In this document: in pieces, positions 24,326-35,426 of the stretch | Numbering within the stretch: the first letter of the stretch is position 1 | How the letters are laid out: each line of letters begins with the position of its first letter | Origin: Moniliella sp. 'wahieum' | Lineage: Eukaryota > Basidiomycota > Moniliellomycetes > Moniliellales > Moniliellaceae | DNA: 64,000 nucleotides | Direction of reading: 5' to 3' | Assembly: GCA_003971905.1 (NCBI GenBank) | Contig: RSEE01000039.1 | Location: 497,501-561,500, forward strand | The notes under the pieces: model-generated | Databases searched by the model: none | What the model saw: only the letters and a program-made list of their open reading frames with translations | Told to the model about the DNA's origin: nothing | Made by a program: the position numbers and the translations under genes

Positions 24326-24921
24326 GCATACGTGGGAGTACAGGTGCCACCGATCCGGCGTCCGCCCCTGCTCCTGCTTAATGAGAGACGCCATACGGCG
24401 CGCTTGGAATTCTGGAGGATTGTGCTTCTTATTAATTGTCTGCTTTCCCTGCTTTGTGTATCATACGTCCCAAGACCGCCCCCCTATCTGCTCTGCTCTT
24501 CGGCCCATGCGTGCGTCGAAGGTTAAAACATCATCACGTCATACTTGTCCGCCAAGGTCCCACTGCGCCTGGGCTGCCCCACACACGACTCGCTCCATCG
24601 GGAAATATATATATGGCTCACTCTAATCCGTCTGTCTTGCCTCGACTGCATATAGTACTACCGCTTACCGCCCGCTGGGCTTTTCTATTGGGGTGGACCC
24701 TTGGCCCGTTTGTTTGGCTTGGCACATAGCATAGTATAGGTCGACGCGTTTGGTATTTCCGCTAAAATGAGGCCGCTGCCTCGGTGTGGGGAGGAGGGGC
24801 AGGGACAGGTACAGCACAAAGCCCCCCCACCCAATTCCGCTGGTTCCGCGCTGAGCGGCCACGGGAACATAGCAGTCGGGCAGGAGGCACTTACTTGCCT
24901 TCCTCCACCAGCGTCCCGATC
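24326..24921. other. Spacer between LAM gene and m-AAA fragment
   Basis: About 600 bases holding the LAM 3' UTR and presumably the promoter of the next gene. Nothing further seen. Confidence 0.5.
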
Positions 24922-25879
24922 ATGCCCCCACTCCGAGGCGCGCGGTTATCGGGGCGGTCGACCTTGGCTTCTTTGCCTCGCAGCCTGCTTTTCTCGCTTT
25001 CCCCAGCCCGGCCTGGAGCAGCCCTCCTGTGCCCTGCCTCGCTTTTGCTCCTTCCCCAGGGACCAGGGCGGCGCTGCACACCTCTTGTCCTGCCCGCTCC
25101 GGCCATACCCCCCAAGAGGAGGCCAAATTGGCTGGGTTTCGTAAGGGCGCTGACCGGGGAAAAACGAGAAGAACTGAGGCAGCTGTTGCGCAATGAGCGG
25201 CTGGAGTGGCACGAGAAACATGCCCTGATCCAGCAGCGCTTGCGCGAGTACGACCCGCAGGCGGCCGAGGGCAAGCAGCAAGGGGCACTGGAGGACGAGG
25301 CGCAAACGTTGTTGGACAAGAGGAGGAGGAGAAGGAGCAAGACAATGAAGAAGGGCCGGGGCCGGAAGCGAGGCGTCGTCTGACGCCCGAAGAGAGGAAA
25401 GCGGTGGTGGATCGGATTAAGCAGATCAACGCAGGCAGTCCGTACGGCGGCCCGGCCGAGCCGCCCCCGCAAGGATGGCAACCCTACATCATCCTCGCCC
25501 TTGCCTTGTTCATACTCTATATGCTTCCCAATCCGGGCGAGACGGCGGGGCAGGTGGACTGGAAGGAGATGCGAGTGCTGCTCGAGCAGGACAAGGTGGC
25601 CTCCGTGAAGATATATGGGGACTCGATGGTGCGCGTGGTCGAAAAGACAGGCGGCACGGCTGGCCGCCCTGCGACGGCCAATGTGCACTGGTACGCCATC
25701 AGCTCGGCACAGGCTCGAGATGGAGCTAGAAAGACGCTGGAGGAGGCGGAGGTGACGTGGGAGCAGCGGCCGGTGGTGGAGGCGGTCAAAGAGGAGGAGG
25801 CGGAGATGGACGCGCCCAGGGCCAGCCTGTTGCCGCCTGCTGCCATTGGTGGCGTCGGTGGTGCCGCTGCTGCTGCTGC
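24922..25879 (+). CDS. N-terminal part of a mitochondrial m-AAA protease (Yta12/Afg3-like), truncated
   Basis: From the ATG at 24922 the reading starts MPPLRGARLSGRSTLASLPR, an Arg/Ser/Leu-rich stretch like a mitochondrial presequence. It continues with charged helices (TGEKREELRQLLRNERLEW) and, after one frame change near 25320, LTPEERKAVVDRIKQINAGS. A membrane segment (YIILALALFILYMLPNPG) and a domain resembling the FtsH extracellular domain (QVDWKEMRVLLEQDKVASVK, IYGDSMVRVVEK) follow. This is the N-terminal layout of inner-membrane m-AAA proteases. The AAA ATPase module (Walker A GPPGTGKT) and the HExGH protease site that should follow are absent. After an Ala run at 25860-25878 comes a possible splice donor (GTGAGA), then C-rich DNA and CHS7. 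It may be a truncated copy, an assembly join, or a distinct short protein. Confidence 0.55.
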
Positions 25880-26416
25880 GGTGAGAGGGCGGGGGGTCGG
25901 GGGGGCGAGGGAGGAGGCGAGGCGTGAGGAGCAAGCCCAGGCCAGCCATCTGTGCTGGGTCTGTGGTCTGCTGCGTCCCAGTTTCAACCGAATGAATGTG
26001 GAATGGAGACAGCTAGCACACACTGGCGCCGTGCCCGGGCGGTGCGCAATGCGGTGCAGGCCAGCTCGACTGGCGTGCAGGCCGCCACTGCGCCGCACTG
26101 CCCGCCTCTCGCCCTCGCCGCCGATCCAGCGCACAGGGGCTGTTTCGGCGTGCCACGCGTCACCTGCGGCCCAGGCACTGCGGCGCGCTGCTTGGAGCAG
26201 CCACGCCGAGGCCAGACTCCTCCTCCACCACCACCGCCACCCCCCCCCGCCGCCTTTCTGCCTCGCCGGGCCACCCACTTGCGCGCTTCGACGCTCTGGT
26301 TGCCGCATCTGCTCGCCGCATCTGCTCGCCCCTCGCCCCGCCGGCCTCCCCGATCCTCCGTCCGTTCGTCCGTCCACTCGCTTGTTCGCTCCCTCGCTTG
26401 CTCCCCCGCTCCCGCC
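25880..26416. other. GC-rich stretch between m-AAA fragment and CHS7
   Basis: No AAA or peptidase coding sequence is seen on either strand although the preceding gene should continue here. The right half is pyrimidine-rich and is probably the CHS7 promoter and 5' UTR. Confidence 0.55.
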
Positions 26417-27719
26417 ATGGGCTTCCAAGTCGGCAACTACACTGGCTCCTGCCAGCAGGTTGCCCTCCTCCCCTGTCCGCTCCTCGGCACAGCAGCCGGC
26501 GTTGCGCCCACCTGCTATGCACGCAACATCCAATTTGGCAGCACCCTCATCTTTCAAGGCGGTACGTTTCCCCCACCCCCTTCCCAACTGGCACGCTAAC
26601 CCCGCCTTCCTTCGCAGCTACATGCGTGATTCACATTTGCGCCCTGGTCATGGTCGCCATCATGTTGGTTCACATCAACACCAAGTACACCGCCATCGGT
26701 CGCCGCGAAATCAGTCTGGTCTTTTACATCTACTTCATTGAGGAGCTTCTCGGTATCTTCCTCGACTTGCTATTGTCCGCACCAGCTCGGGTGCCTATGG
26801 GTGGCTGGTGGCGGTCCACGTTGGCCTGGTACTTTCCATGTCTTGGTGTTTGATGGCAAATGGCTTGATTGGCTTCCAGATATGGGAAGATGGCACGCGC
26901 AAGTCCATCTTGGCCGTGTACGGCTCGACGATCGTCATGTGGATCATTGGCTTTGTCGTGGCTGCAGCCACGTTCAAGGGCTGGAGTTCGGCGCTCAGCC
27001 CAACGAAGCAGACGGGTCTGTTCGTGGTGCACATGATTGTTCCTGTCATATTTGTCGCCGTCTGGCTAGTCAGCCAGGTGGTTCTCGTCTTCCGTACCCT
27101 CGACACGCTCTGGCCCCTGGGTGACTTGTGCTTCGCCACGGGCTTCTACGCCATTGGTCTCGTGCTCATGCTTGCTGCCAGCCCCGAGGTGTGCAAGGGC
27201 ACAAAGCACTACGTTGATGGCCTCTTCTTTGGCGTTCTCTCCATCCTTCTCGCCGTCATGATGGTCTACAAGTTCTGGGACGACATTACCAAGGAAGACC
27301 TCGAGTTCTCCGTTGGCAACAAGCTTTCCTCTTGGGAAGTCAAGGACCCCGTCTTCTTTGGCTCCGAGACCACAGACACGCTGGTATCCACCCCCAGTGC
27401 CACGACTGAACAAAGCGGGCTACCAAGCGTTCTAAGGTTGGAGTTACCCTATTGCCTGCCCCTGCGCTCTGCCCCTTGCCTCTGCAACCCTGCTCTCTTC
27501 TCCCTGTCCCCCTCCCCTTTGCCTCCATTCCGGTTGTTCCCCATCTCCTCTCGCACTTTCTATCCGCCTCGGACTCCGGACCTGAACCCTCCCTTCCTTC
27601 CCTTCCTTCGCTCATTCTGTTACCCCTCTGTTTGGACTGCAGGCTCGACCATCCTAAGCAAGGTTCCCCTTCTCTGTCTCTCGCTTGTCTCCCTGGGCTG
27701 TGAGATTGTGAGAGTTTAA
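26417..27719 (+). CDS. Chitin synthase export chaperone Chs7
   Basis: Seven-helix ER membrane chaperone needed for chitin synthase III to leave the ER. Exon 1 (26417-26561) starts [20 protein letters not shown] and has [18 protein letters not shown]. The intron is 26562-26617 (GTACGT to TTCGCAG, phase 1). Exon 2 continues [38 protein letters not shown], then [55 protein letters not shown] and the family C-terminal core [26 protein letters not shown]. One frame change sits near 26775 ([13 protein letters not shown]). About 310 residues of core match the family. The last 130 codons to the stop at 27719 are low-complexity and may be intron or 3' UTR read-through: a donor-like site near 27437 and an acceptor near 27642 are possible. 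Confidence 0.93.
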
Positions 27720-28749
27720 AGCGGCCCGGTTTCCTTTTGAGGCGATGGTGACCAGCTCCGTCCCGCCCCTGCCGGGGCTGAGGCCAGCCCTGAGGCCACG
27801 CCCAACGGTGGGGTTCTACTCTTTTCTTTTCTTTTCTCTTCCCCCTTCTGCCTCCCTCCTCCCTTCCCGTCCCCCTCCCTGGGCCGGGGCTGCTCATCGT
27901 TCACTGTTCACTAATCCGGCCCGATCCTGTTTGAAGCCTTCATGTTCTGTCGACCTGCCATCCAAGACGCACATCTCTTTCGAATCTGGCTGGTAGGTGG
28001 GAACTGGTGGGGCGCCAACGAGTCAGGCTCATGCGAAAGAGCAGCGATGGTTTCAAATGTGGGCATGGTCGCAAGACTGGTAGTGGCTAGTGAGATCAGG
28101 CGGGATAGCATAGCTGAGGATGAGATGGGGTGCGCCAGGTTGGGGGGGCGTACGGTGCGAGCCAGGAAGGTGTTCTAGCCTACCTAGTCACTCTGCTCAC
28201 GTATCATCGATCCATCTCTCGCTTACGACGTGGGTCGCAGCAGCAATGCGAGCGTCCCAAGCTCCGCGGAGCTGAAGTGCCGGTACGGGGCCGGGGAGGG
28301 CGGGCGTACGAGACGAGCCCGTGCACCGTCTCGCTTGCCGGATCCTGCGTCGGCTGGCGCACGCGCAACGGGCCTGTCTGATCGACCTGATCGAGATCAA
28401 AATGACGGGACCTAAGCCGCGAGATACGTGCCCACTGCAGCATCCAGGGCTCCAACGCAGCCCTCCCTGCGACGCGCGCTCGCAGCGGTGCTCAACAGTT
28501 GTCTCGCTCACGAATAGTTCTCACTTCCATTAGCAGATGTCCCTCTGGTGGGGTGCTCCAAGCTCATCGATGACGCTCACCCTGTTGCTGTCCATCTTTG
28601 GATTCGCCCGCTCCACCACCCCCAACAGTGCGGCACATTGCTATTTTTGTCGAACGTGAGGGTGAATAATCTCGACAACGTGCCGTGGGAACATGCAGTG
28701 CAAGGGAAGAGAAAACAAAACAAAAGGGGTAGGAAGGTTATCGGAGTGT
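27720..28749. other. Spacer between convergent CHS7 and Stealth genes
   Basis: About 1 kb between two 3' ends. Only short overlapping frames without domains. Nothing else recognised. Confidence 0.5.
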
Positions 28750-30208
28750 TTACAGTTCAAAGGGCGACTTGTTATCCCCATAGATGGTGCGGTAGAAGTT
28801 GCGCAGGTCGGCCGAAGAGGACGGTGCGGTGGGGCTGGTTCCAATCTCGTCGTTCATGGCAAGAAACTTGAGGCCAGCTGCGATGCGGTCCTGTACAGTG
28901 GTGCGGACATCCTCGTTGGAGGCCGAGTCGGACGTCCACATCTGCAGCAGGGTCGCCTTGTTGATCACATTGGGAGGTACAACAGCAAAGGATAAGGCAG
29001 TCTCCTCCTTTCCTGGCGGTCGCAGTCCCTTGGGCATGCTCCCATCCAGGGCAGTGTATGCATGGACCAAAAGCGGCGTGATCAAATCGTCGTAATGGCG
29101 AAAGCGGTGGGAGAGGGTCTTGTTTACCTCGGCCCCAAACTTGAGTGCTGCACCTTCCAACGCGGTGCGGGTGTAAACGAAGGGGGCGTGCTTCACATAC
29201 CGTGGCGGGAAAGCAAGGCTGCTGGCAGGTCCATAGGTTTGCTCGATCACGTCCAGCGTGTGGAACGTGCTAAAGCGCCAAATATTTTGGGAAGGAACCA
29301 GTTGGTCGTAGTCATCCGGCTTGCTAATTTCGCTGTCCTCGAGAAACTGCAGCACACCGCGCTCGGGTCCACGGCCACGATAGCCATTCTTGGCCCACCG
29401 CACGCCCGGAAGGACACTCGAGCGGCCCCGAGGATGAAAAAGTCCCTGGGATGCAAGGGAGAGGGAAAGGTGTAGTCGTCATTACAGTGGATGATCCACT
29501 CATGTCCGTCAAATGACTTGCAGGCGGAGGGGTGGAAGTTTGTGGAGAAACGCTTCGACAATGTTCGAGCTAAAAGTAGGACGGGCTTCAGGAGGAATCA
29601 AGATATTTTGGTCTACCCACTCAATGCGACCCTCCGGGTCTGCTTCCCCGTCGCGGCGGCCGGGGAGGGATGGGGGACCAACGTACCGCTCACATCCACG
29701 GGCGGATGCGCCAGACGAACAAAAGAAGGTGGTGAAGGGGAGACAACAACAATCCGACCCGTGTGCCAGGGAAGGTGGAGCGCCAGCGTACGCAAGCTGA
29801 ACTTGAGGTCGTCATTGTCCCGATCCCGATCACACCAACGGCAAAGTGGCCTCCATACTGTTCGCGCAGCCGACGGTTCTCGGGATCGCTTCCATTGACC
29901 CACGTGTAGACAATCGTCGCATTGCGCCCATTGCCACTCGGGTTCAAGTTCCAGCGGCGCAGATGCTGCGGCCAGCGCAGAGGTGGCATTGAGCGACGCG
30001 GCGGGTAGTCCGTGAGAAGAGCGTGCACTGGGGTCCATGGTCGCAGCCATGACGAGGATGAGGACGAGGGCGAGGGCGGCGAGAGCGGTAAAGACGCGCG
30101 ATGCGAGGGACTCGCCGGGGGGCACTGCGGCCTGGGGAGTGGCTCGCCGTGGGGCTCATCGCTGTCGGGCACGGGCTGGTATCGAGGGAGGGTGCCCATG
30201 ATGCCCAT
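28750..30208 (-). CDS. Stealth-family sugar-phosphate transferase (Xpt1-like)
   Basis: Golgi type II membrane enzyme of the Stealth family, which includes Cryptococcus xylosylphosphotransferase Xpt1, human GNPTAB and bacterial capsule enzymes; it transfers a sugar phosphate to a glycan. After MGTLPRYQPVPDS comes a membrane anchor (FTALAALALVLILVMAATM). CR1 is NATIVYTWVNGSDPENRRL. CR2 has RDRDNDDLKFSLRTLALHL, EWVDQNILIPPEARPTFSSN, HEWIIHCNDDYTFPSPLHP. CR3/CR4 follow with STFHTLDVIEQTYGP and KTLSHRFRHYDDLITPLLVH. The C-terminus is IYGDNKSPFEL. An intron of 47 nt fits at 29640-29686 (GTACGT to AAGCAG). ATGs at 30208 and 30199 are both possible starts. About 470 residues. Four or five frame changes are present. 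The donor sugar cannot be read from sequence. Confidence 0.9.
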
Positions 30209-30241
30209 GGCAAGCACAGCGCAGGGGGAGGGCGAGGGGCG

Positions 30242-30281
30242 AGGAGGTGGAGGTGGAGGTGGAGGTGGAGGTGGAGGTGGA
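30242..30281. repeat. (GGAGGT)n microsatellite
   Basis: About seven GGAGGT hexamers immediately upstream of the Stealth gene start, probably in its 5' UTR or promoter (read as ACCTCC in the direction of that gene). Confidence 0.95.
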
Positions 30282-32842
30282 GAGGATGAGGCCGGGGGGG
30301 TCTGAGGGGGGCTACGGGCTGTGGAGGGTGGGCAGGGCGGGTGGCGTCTGCGTCTGCTTCTGCATCGGGAGGGTTACCGGTTAGAGTGCGCAGCCGCTGT
30401 CTTGCGTCGCGAGGCGCCAAGAGGCGGAGGAAGCGGGAGGCAGGAGAGCGGCGTGGTGCGGCAGGCACCCGGCGAGCGAAAGCAGGCTTGGCAGCCGCCA
30501 AGCGCCAGTCTAATCGCAGCGCACCGCAGCCGGCCTCGCGTCGCGCCAGTGTCCGCCCTCGCTCGTCCGCCCGTCGCTGGTCCTGCGATCGCAGCCACAG
30601 GGTCCAGCGCGGGGCACTCGCCCCGTGCCTTGCGCCGCCGCGGTGCAGCGTGTGAGTAACTAGTAACTAGTTACGAGCAACTATGGAAGTACTAAGTACT
30701 GCGTCCTGATTAAGATCGCGTATCGCACGCCTCAGGCACATTCCGTTCACTACGTTCACTCTTCACGCAAAGCTCCGCATGCTTCCGCTCCACATATGCT
30801 TCCTGCTCCATCTGCACCCCCCTGGCCTGCCGGAGCAGGACAGGACCCTGCCCCCTGTAGCTCCCGACGCCTCTCGTCCGCTCTTCGTTCTCGCCTCCAT
30901 CATCCACATGCTCGCGTGCCGCCCCCCACACGACCTCGTGGAGAATCAATGTCCAAATCCGACTTGGCACGCCCGCCGCTCGACTGTGGGCGAGGCCTGT
31001 ACGACACGTGTCTGTGACAGCATGGCAGCTGCAAAAAAGCCACAACTGCCCCAAAATGAACAATTAACGAACGTTAAACCCAATCGACATGGAGATAACA
31101 TCGATAACAGCCTACCCTACTATTTGTAAGAGTCGGGTGACACGAGTGAGGCGAAGTACCAAGGGAAGCAAAGGACGCACTGGTAGGGGAAAGGAGAACA
31201 GGATCGGCGAAGAGCGATGAGAAGATTTACCTGATTAGCTAAGAGGTCCGTGACACTATTCCCCCCATATATCGTTAGTCACTTCTAAGAATCCTATACA
31301 CCCTGTGCTACTGTTCCCTGCTGGTGTTACTCAAGCGAGGTCCATACCGCGTCCTTCATCTCGTGTGTGCGCTCTTATCGCCAAAAGCTCGCAACTGATG
31401 CTTGCTCCACCGCATGTGCTCTTCGACATCTCCACATTCTATTTTTTCGCTTAATTCTGCATCAGACCAAAGCTTTTTCAGCGTCTTCCTCTCAAAACTA
31501 TTAGAGCAATAACAAAACATATTTCTTCCTCTCTGTACTGTGCAACAACCTCTGGCCATCACTACAGCACCAGTTCGCCCGGCATGGTCTTGGGCGGCGA
31601 GAAGAGGCGCAATAGCGGTCCCAGACCAACTCATCGGCAGTGGATCCCGCCCTAGTCTCAAGTAAGGAACCGCGATGTTGCCTCACTCAATATGGTAAAC
31701 CCTCTTCGTATACTCTTCAATCGCCAATACATGCACATTGCCCGTCAACCTATAGGCCGAGTCACTTGCGCGCATTCGAGTCGATCTGCGCGGCCACAAG
31801 CTTCAAGCTCTGCCCCGCGCATCAGCAACGCTTGAACCACTTGGTACTGAAGAGAAGACGTTAGTGGTCGCAACTACTGTAGACTCATTTTGCTGTGTAT
31901 CCACTCTTTTCGATCTAGAGCCTCTAATTTGGTTTGATCCTCACGCATGGACTGCAAAATATATTGGACTCACAGCAAAAGCTAGAGCCCCCTTGCTCGT
32001 CGGATACTCCTATTAGAGTTCCTTCGCATGGATCTTTGGCCCATATGGCACGGGGAAGTTACTGATCAAGATGGGAGGGGGGAGGGTAATAACAAAGTGG
32101 AGGCAACTCACACAAACATTGTCATAGGAACGTGATTATATACGAGTGATCAGAATGAAGTCGCGTGTGCATAACCCGGATTGCATGGGCCAGTGTGTTC
32201 TTCACCACCTCTCTGTGAGACATTCTCTCCATGGTGGGTCTCAGGGGGCCATGGAAAACACCATCCCTATATATATAGCTGCCCAGACTTGAAAACCCGA
32301 CCAAAAAGGGTGCAATAACTTTCTATAGTCAGAGAGGTGTGGTGTGGCCATATGTGGCATGTGAGTAGCATTTGAAGCGCTCTTGTGCATCTATACCAGG
32401 GACTGTATAAACTTTGCACACTTGCCCCCGCAGTTACAACATATGTTCGGTACCTAGATTGCCAGACGAATAACTAGTAACTAGCAACTCTCCTATTAGT
32501 AACTGTGGTGCTAAGAACTAATGAGCTTCACGTTAAGCTTCCGTGACGCTGTGTGCTGTGAAATGCCATGCACACTAGTAACTTACTCTCGCGGGAGAGA
32601 TGTTCGCCCATGACATTTTTATGATGCATGGCATGATGGCACTATGATGGACACGATGTGCATGATGCGCGCGACGCCACATGTTCCCCTCTTAATAAGC
32701 TTTGGTGGAGAAGTTGCTGTGCTGCGTAAACGGAATTAAAACGTCAGTGCGGGGACGAAGACTTATTTAACTCCAGCCACCTCCATCTGGTGCTCCACAC
32801 TTGCTCACCTGTGGCACATGGTTAGGCCGATGAGTTCGCTTT

Positions 32843-32892
32843 TAGTAGACATACGCTGTGGCTGAAATAGTAGACATACGCTGTGGCTGAAA
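32843..32892. repeat. 25-bp tandem duplication
   Basis: Two perfect adjacent copies of a 25-base unit beginning TAGTAGACATACGCTGTGG, just upstream of the hypothetical gene at 33.1 kb. Confidence 0.93.
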
Positions 32893-32908
32893 GGAATAGA
32901 TGAGAGAT

Positions 32909-32939
32909 GACATGCATGACATGCATGACATGCATGACA
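32909..32939. repeat. (GACATGCAT)n tandem repeat
   Basis: Three and a half copies of GACATGCAT. Translated it gives the run MHDMHDMHD at the head of a longer open frame, which I regard as 5' UTR. Confidence 0.93.
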
Positions 32940-33076
32940 GAAGACCATTTAGGAGCTGCGTATGCACGGGCAGGAAAGCCTCTCAAAGAGTGCACCATCA
33001 CCCACACAGCGTATATTCCCACGACCACCATATATTTTTCGCACAGTGGGCGCCTCGTCTAACCCGTTCCATCTTC

Positions 33077-34156
33077 ATGTCCAACCCGTCGAATCGACCG
33101 CCAATATCCAATGGGTATTTTGAAGAAGAAGCACAAGAGGCGCCTTTGCAGCAGCTTTTTAAAGCTGCGCAATCACCTCCTCACCCTCAAGCTTCTTCAA
33201 TTGAGCAGCATCGTGCACGGAGTGAAGAAGAAACGAGAGCCAACCCAACACTGCTGAGCTCGTCCGAATATGACTCGGTCCAGAACCTACTGTCTTTACG
33301 AACCCCAATCCAACCTGGGACCCTGACTGAGGCCCACCACAACCTTCGTCCTCGTACTCGTATACGGTCGCTGACTGATGGTACTAGTCCAACCTCCCCC
33401 TTTCCCAGCATCTTAAGTGTCCCATTGCACCATCGACAGGTACCTCCTCTGGCCAACAACACAGAGGCTCTTCGTCCGGCATCATTTCCTCCGTTGCCTG
33501 CCCCTCCACGCCCAGGACGAGAGATGTGGGAGGCAACGCAGGCCGCCTTGGCACCACGTACCCAGTGTCATCCTGCGCCCAGACCGATTCTTACGCAGAA
33601 CGAGCGTGCCCAGGAACGCAACCCCTTCCTATCCCATCCTCGGTACAATTCCCAAGGCCGGTTCATTCGTATTGACGGATCCTCTGGGAGGGTATCGATG
33701 ATACCAGGTCCCCATTCCCGGCGCTCTTCAACACACACGAATCCGGGCACCGTTCCGTACCGCTCCGCGCCGTACCATCGCAACTTCTCTTCCAGAGCCT
33801 TAGCCCACTCTCCCACTTTCCCTACCCCCCATACCAATGACCCTACCCTAAGATGCGTTCAGTCATCCCATTCCGCTCATCACCCGCACATGCTACAGCG
33901 CAACCGACCCGGAAGACCTCCCGTTTTTTATCCATCCCCCGCAGTTGCCGGCTCCAATCCCGACGGGCCATTCTCTTCCACCTCTCCATCTACGCAGTAC
34001 TTGCCACCATCAACATCATCGCCTGATGTTGCACCCCCCTCCTCATCTGATGGTGGTACGACTACTAGTAGTAGTGCTGCGCTCAGTTCGGCCCGACTCC
34101 ATCTCGCCTCTCCTGTCAACTTCTTCTCCCAGTGCCTGGTCTGTCTATTCCCTTGA
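33077..34156 (+). CDS. Hypothetical disordered Pro/Ser-rich protein
   Basis: Not recognised. A single open frame of about 360 codons from the ATG at 33077 (MSNPSNRPPISNGYFEEEA). An ATG at 32900 lies in frame but its codons come from a nonanucleotide repeat. The product is rich in Pro, Ser, Thr, Arg and His with no membrane segment, signal peptide or known motif; the only ordered-looking pieces are EEEAQEAPLQQLFKAAQ and EYDSVQNLLSLRTPI. Near the end the overlapping frame that stops at 34220 (ANPSRRQHGPDNERI) may be the true C-terminus. The gene lies in the AT-richer island, and its codons are less GC-biased than those of its conserved neighbours. It may be a fast-evolving lineage-specific gene. 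Whether it is translated is inferred only from the frame length. Confidence 0.5.
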   Translation: MSNPSNRPPISNGYFEEEAQEAPLQQLFKAAQSPPHPQASSIEQHRARSEEETRANPTLLSSSEYDSVQNLLSLRTPIQPGTLTEAHHNLRPRTRIRSLTDGTSPTSPFPSILSVPLHHRQVPPLANNTEALRPASFPPLPAPPRPGREMWEATQAALAPRTQCHPAPRPILTQNERAQERNPFLSHPRYNSQGRFIRIDGSSGRVSMIPGPHSRRSSTHTNPGTVPYRSAPYHRNFSSRALAHSPTFPTPHTNDPTLRCVQSSHSAHHPHMLQRNRPGRPPVFYPSPAVAGSNPDGPFSSTSPSTQYLPPSTSSPDVAPPSSSDGGTTTSSSAALSSARLHLASPVNFFSQCLVCLFP

Positions 34157-34220
34157 TACAACCTCTCACCATGCTAATCCGTCTCGTCGACAACATGGTC
34201 CCGACAATGAACGGATTTAA

Positions 34221-35426
34221 TCATTCTCGATGTGGGGGGCATAGTATACAAACCACACAGGTATTTATTCTCGCCGTCACAGCATTCACCGACCTTCAGC
34301 ATCTCCGTCTTGGTATATACTCAAGACCCAGATATCCCGGTAACACACACGCCCCAGAGGGAATGGGTACTATCTCCTTGTTCACTTTTCCGAATCGAGT
34401 ATCACGGAAGTGTTGGACATTATGGGGCCGAATGTATTGACAAATGGGGGCAAGTCGATGGTGGAAAGCTCGTTTGGAGTGTGGAAAAAAGGCTGGGGAC
34501 GTTTAAGGGCGAGAGAAAAGGACATACGAAGAGTCTTGGGGGATATCGGGAACGGGACATGGAGAGAGAGCGGTCAAGGAGAGAAAGGCGTTACGGTGAA
34601 CGCTACCGCGGGGATTACGGCGCAGCACATGCAGACGGGTTAGGGGCTAATGATGCATCAGAAAAAAAGGGAGGGGAATAGAGCGGGAGAAGTATAGACA
34701 AAGGGGTAGGTAGGATTTACTACTAGTAGTAGGGCAAATCGTGAGCGATAAGGTTTTGGACAGCGGGAACTCGCTCAACCCCCCGGATCCGTGAGGGAGA
34801 AAACAACAGCGGAGGGAAGGATGGAAGGCTCGGCAGTGCCAAACATCAGGTTGGCCCTCTTGAATGGCTTCTTTTGCAGAGTAATACTAGTACTAGACAA
34901 GTTAGGACGGCCATATACGGCGCGAATTGCAAGCCCTTACCACCGCGGCACTCGCCATACCCGATGTGCATATGGCGGAAGCGACGCGCAAATCCAACTT
35001 GCCCCCATCACTGCGTTGGGCCGGGAAGAGGTCAAGGTAGAGGCTAGAGGGGTATCGAAACCATGCATATAGGAAGGAAGGGAGAGGGAAACCGTGGTAA
35101 CCAAACGACTGTTGCCTCCCCATCCATTTTCGAGGACGCAATAGTCGATTGCTCCACCCTCCGAAAGGCACCCACATCATTCGAATCGGCGATGGCGAAT
35201 ATACTATGGACGCTGCCAGTTACGCCGCCGCTGCTCCATCCCCGCCCAGTGATGAAAAGCAGAGTATGTTGCTTTTCCCACCAGCCCGCTTCTTCCCTGC
35301 CCTGCCGTGTTACGTTCCTGCTCCTTTTCCCCATCTTCTACCGCGTTCGCTCCTCGTACAGAGAATGTGCATTGGTTGGCCTCCATGGAACTAGCCAGGA
35401 TCGCATCTCCGTGCACCCCGTCCTCC
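34221..35426. other. Right part of the AT-richer island, no gene supported
   Basis: Contains two medium frames on the + strand (34232-34681 and 35063-35394) with charged or Pro-rich products. In the first, overlapping frames both look protein-like (for example KSMVESSFGVWKKGWGRL). One could be a continuation of the hypothetical gene at 33.1 kb after frame errors or introns, but I cannot support a model. Confidence 0.4.

Larger units (their letters stand above)
30209..33076. other. Long spacer, left part of an AT-richer island
   Basis: About 2.9 kb without supported genes. The first 450 bases are GC-rich and should hold the Stealth promoter. From about 30.66 kb base composition becomes clearly more AT-rich and stays so to about 35.4 kb. 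The motif TAACTAGTAACT occurs at 30657 and 32471. Short repeats occur at 32.84-32.94 kb. Small frames (up to about 110 codons) show no domain. Confidence 0.55.

Noticed and set aside
26417-27719. RTA1-like or other seven-helix lipid exporter instead of Chs7
   Set aside because: The CYARNI, GRREI and [16 protein letters not shown] segments are specific to the Chs7 family.
32900-33076. N-terminal extension MRDDMHDMHDMHD of the 33 kb gene
   Set aside because: It translates the GACATGCAT tandem repeat; the ATG at 33077 is a more credible start.
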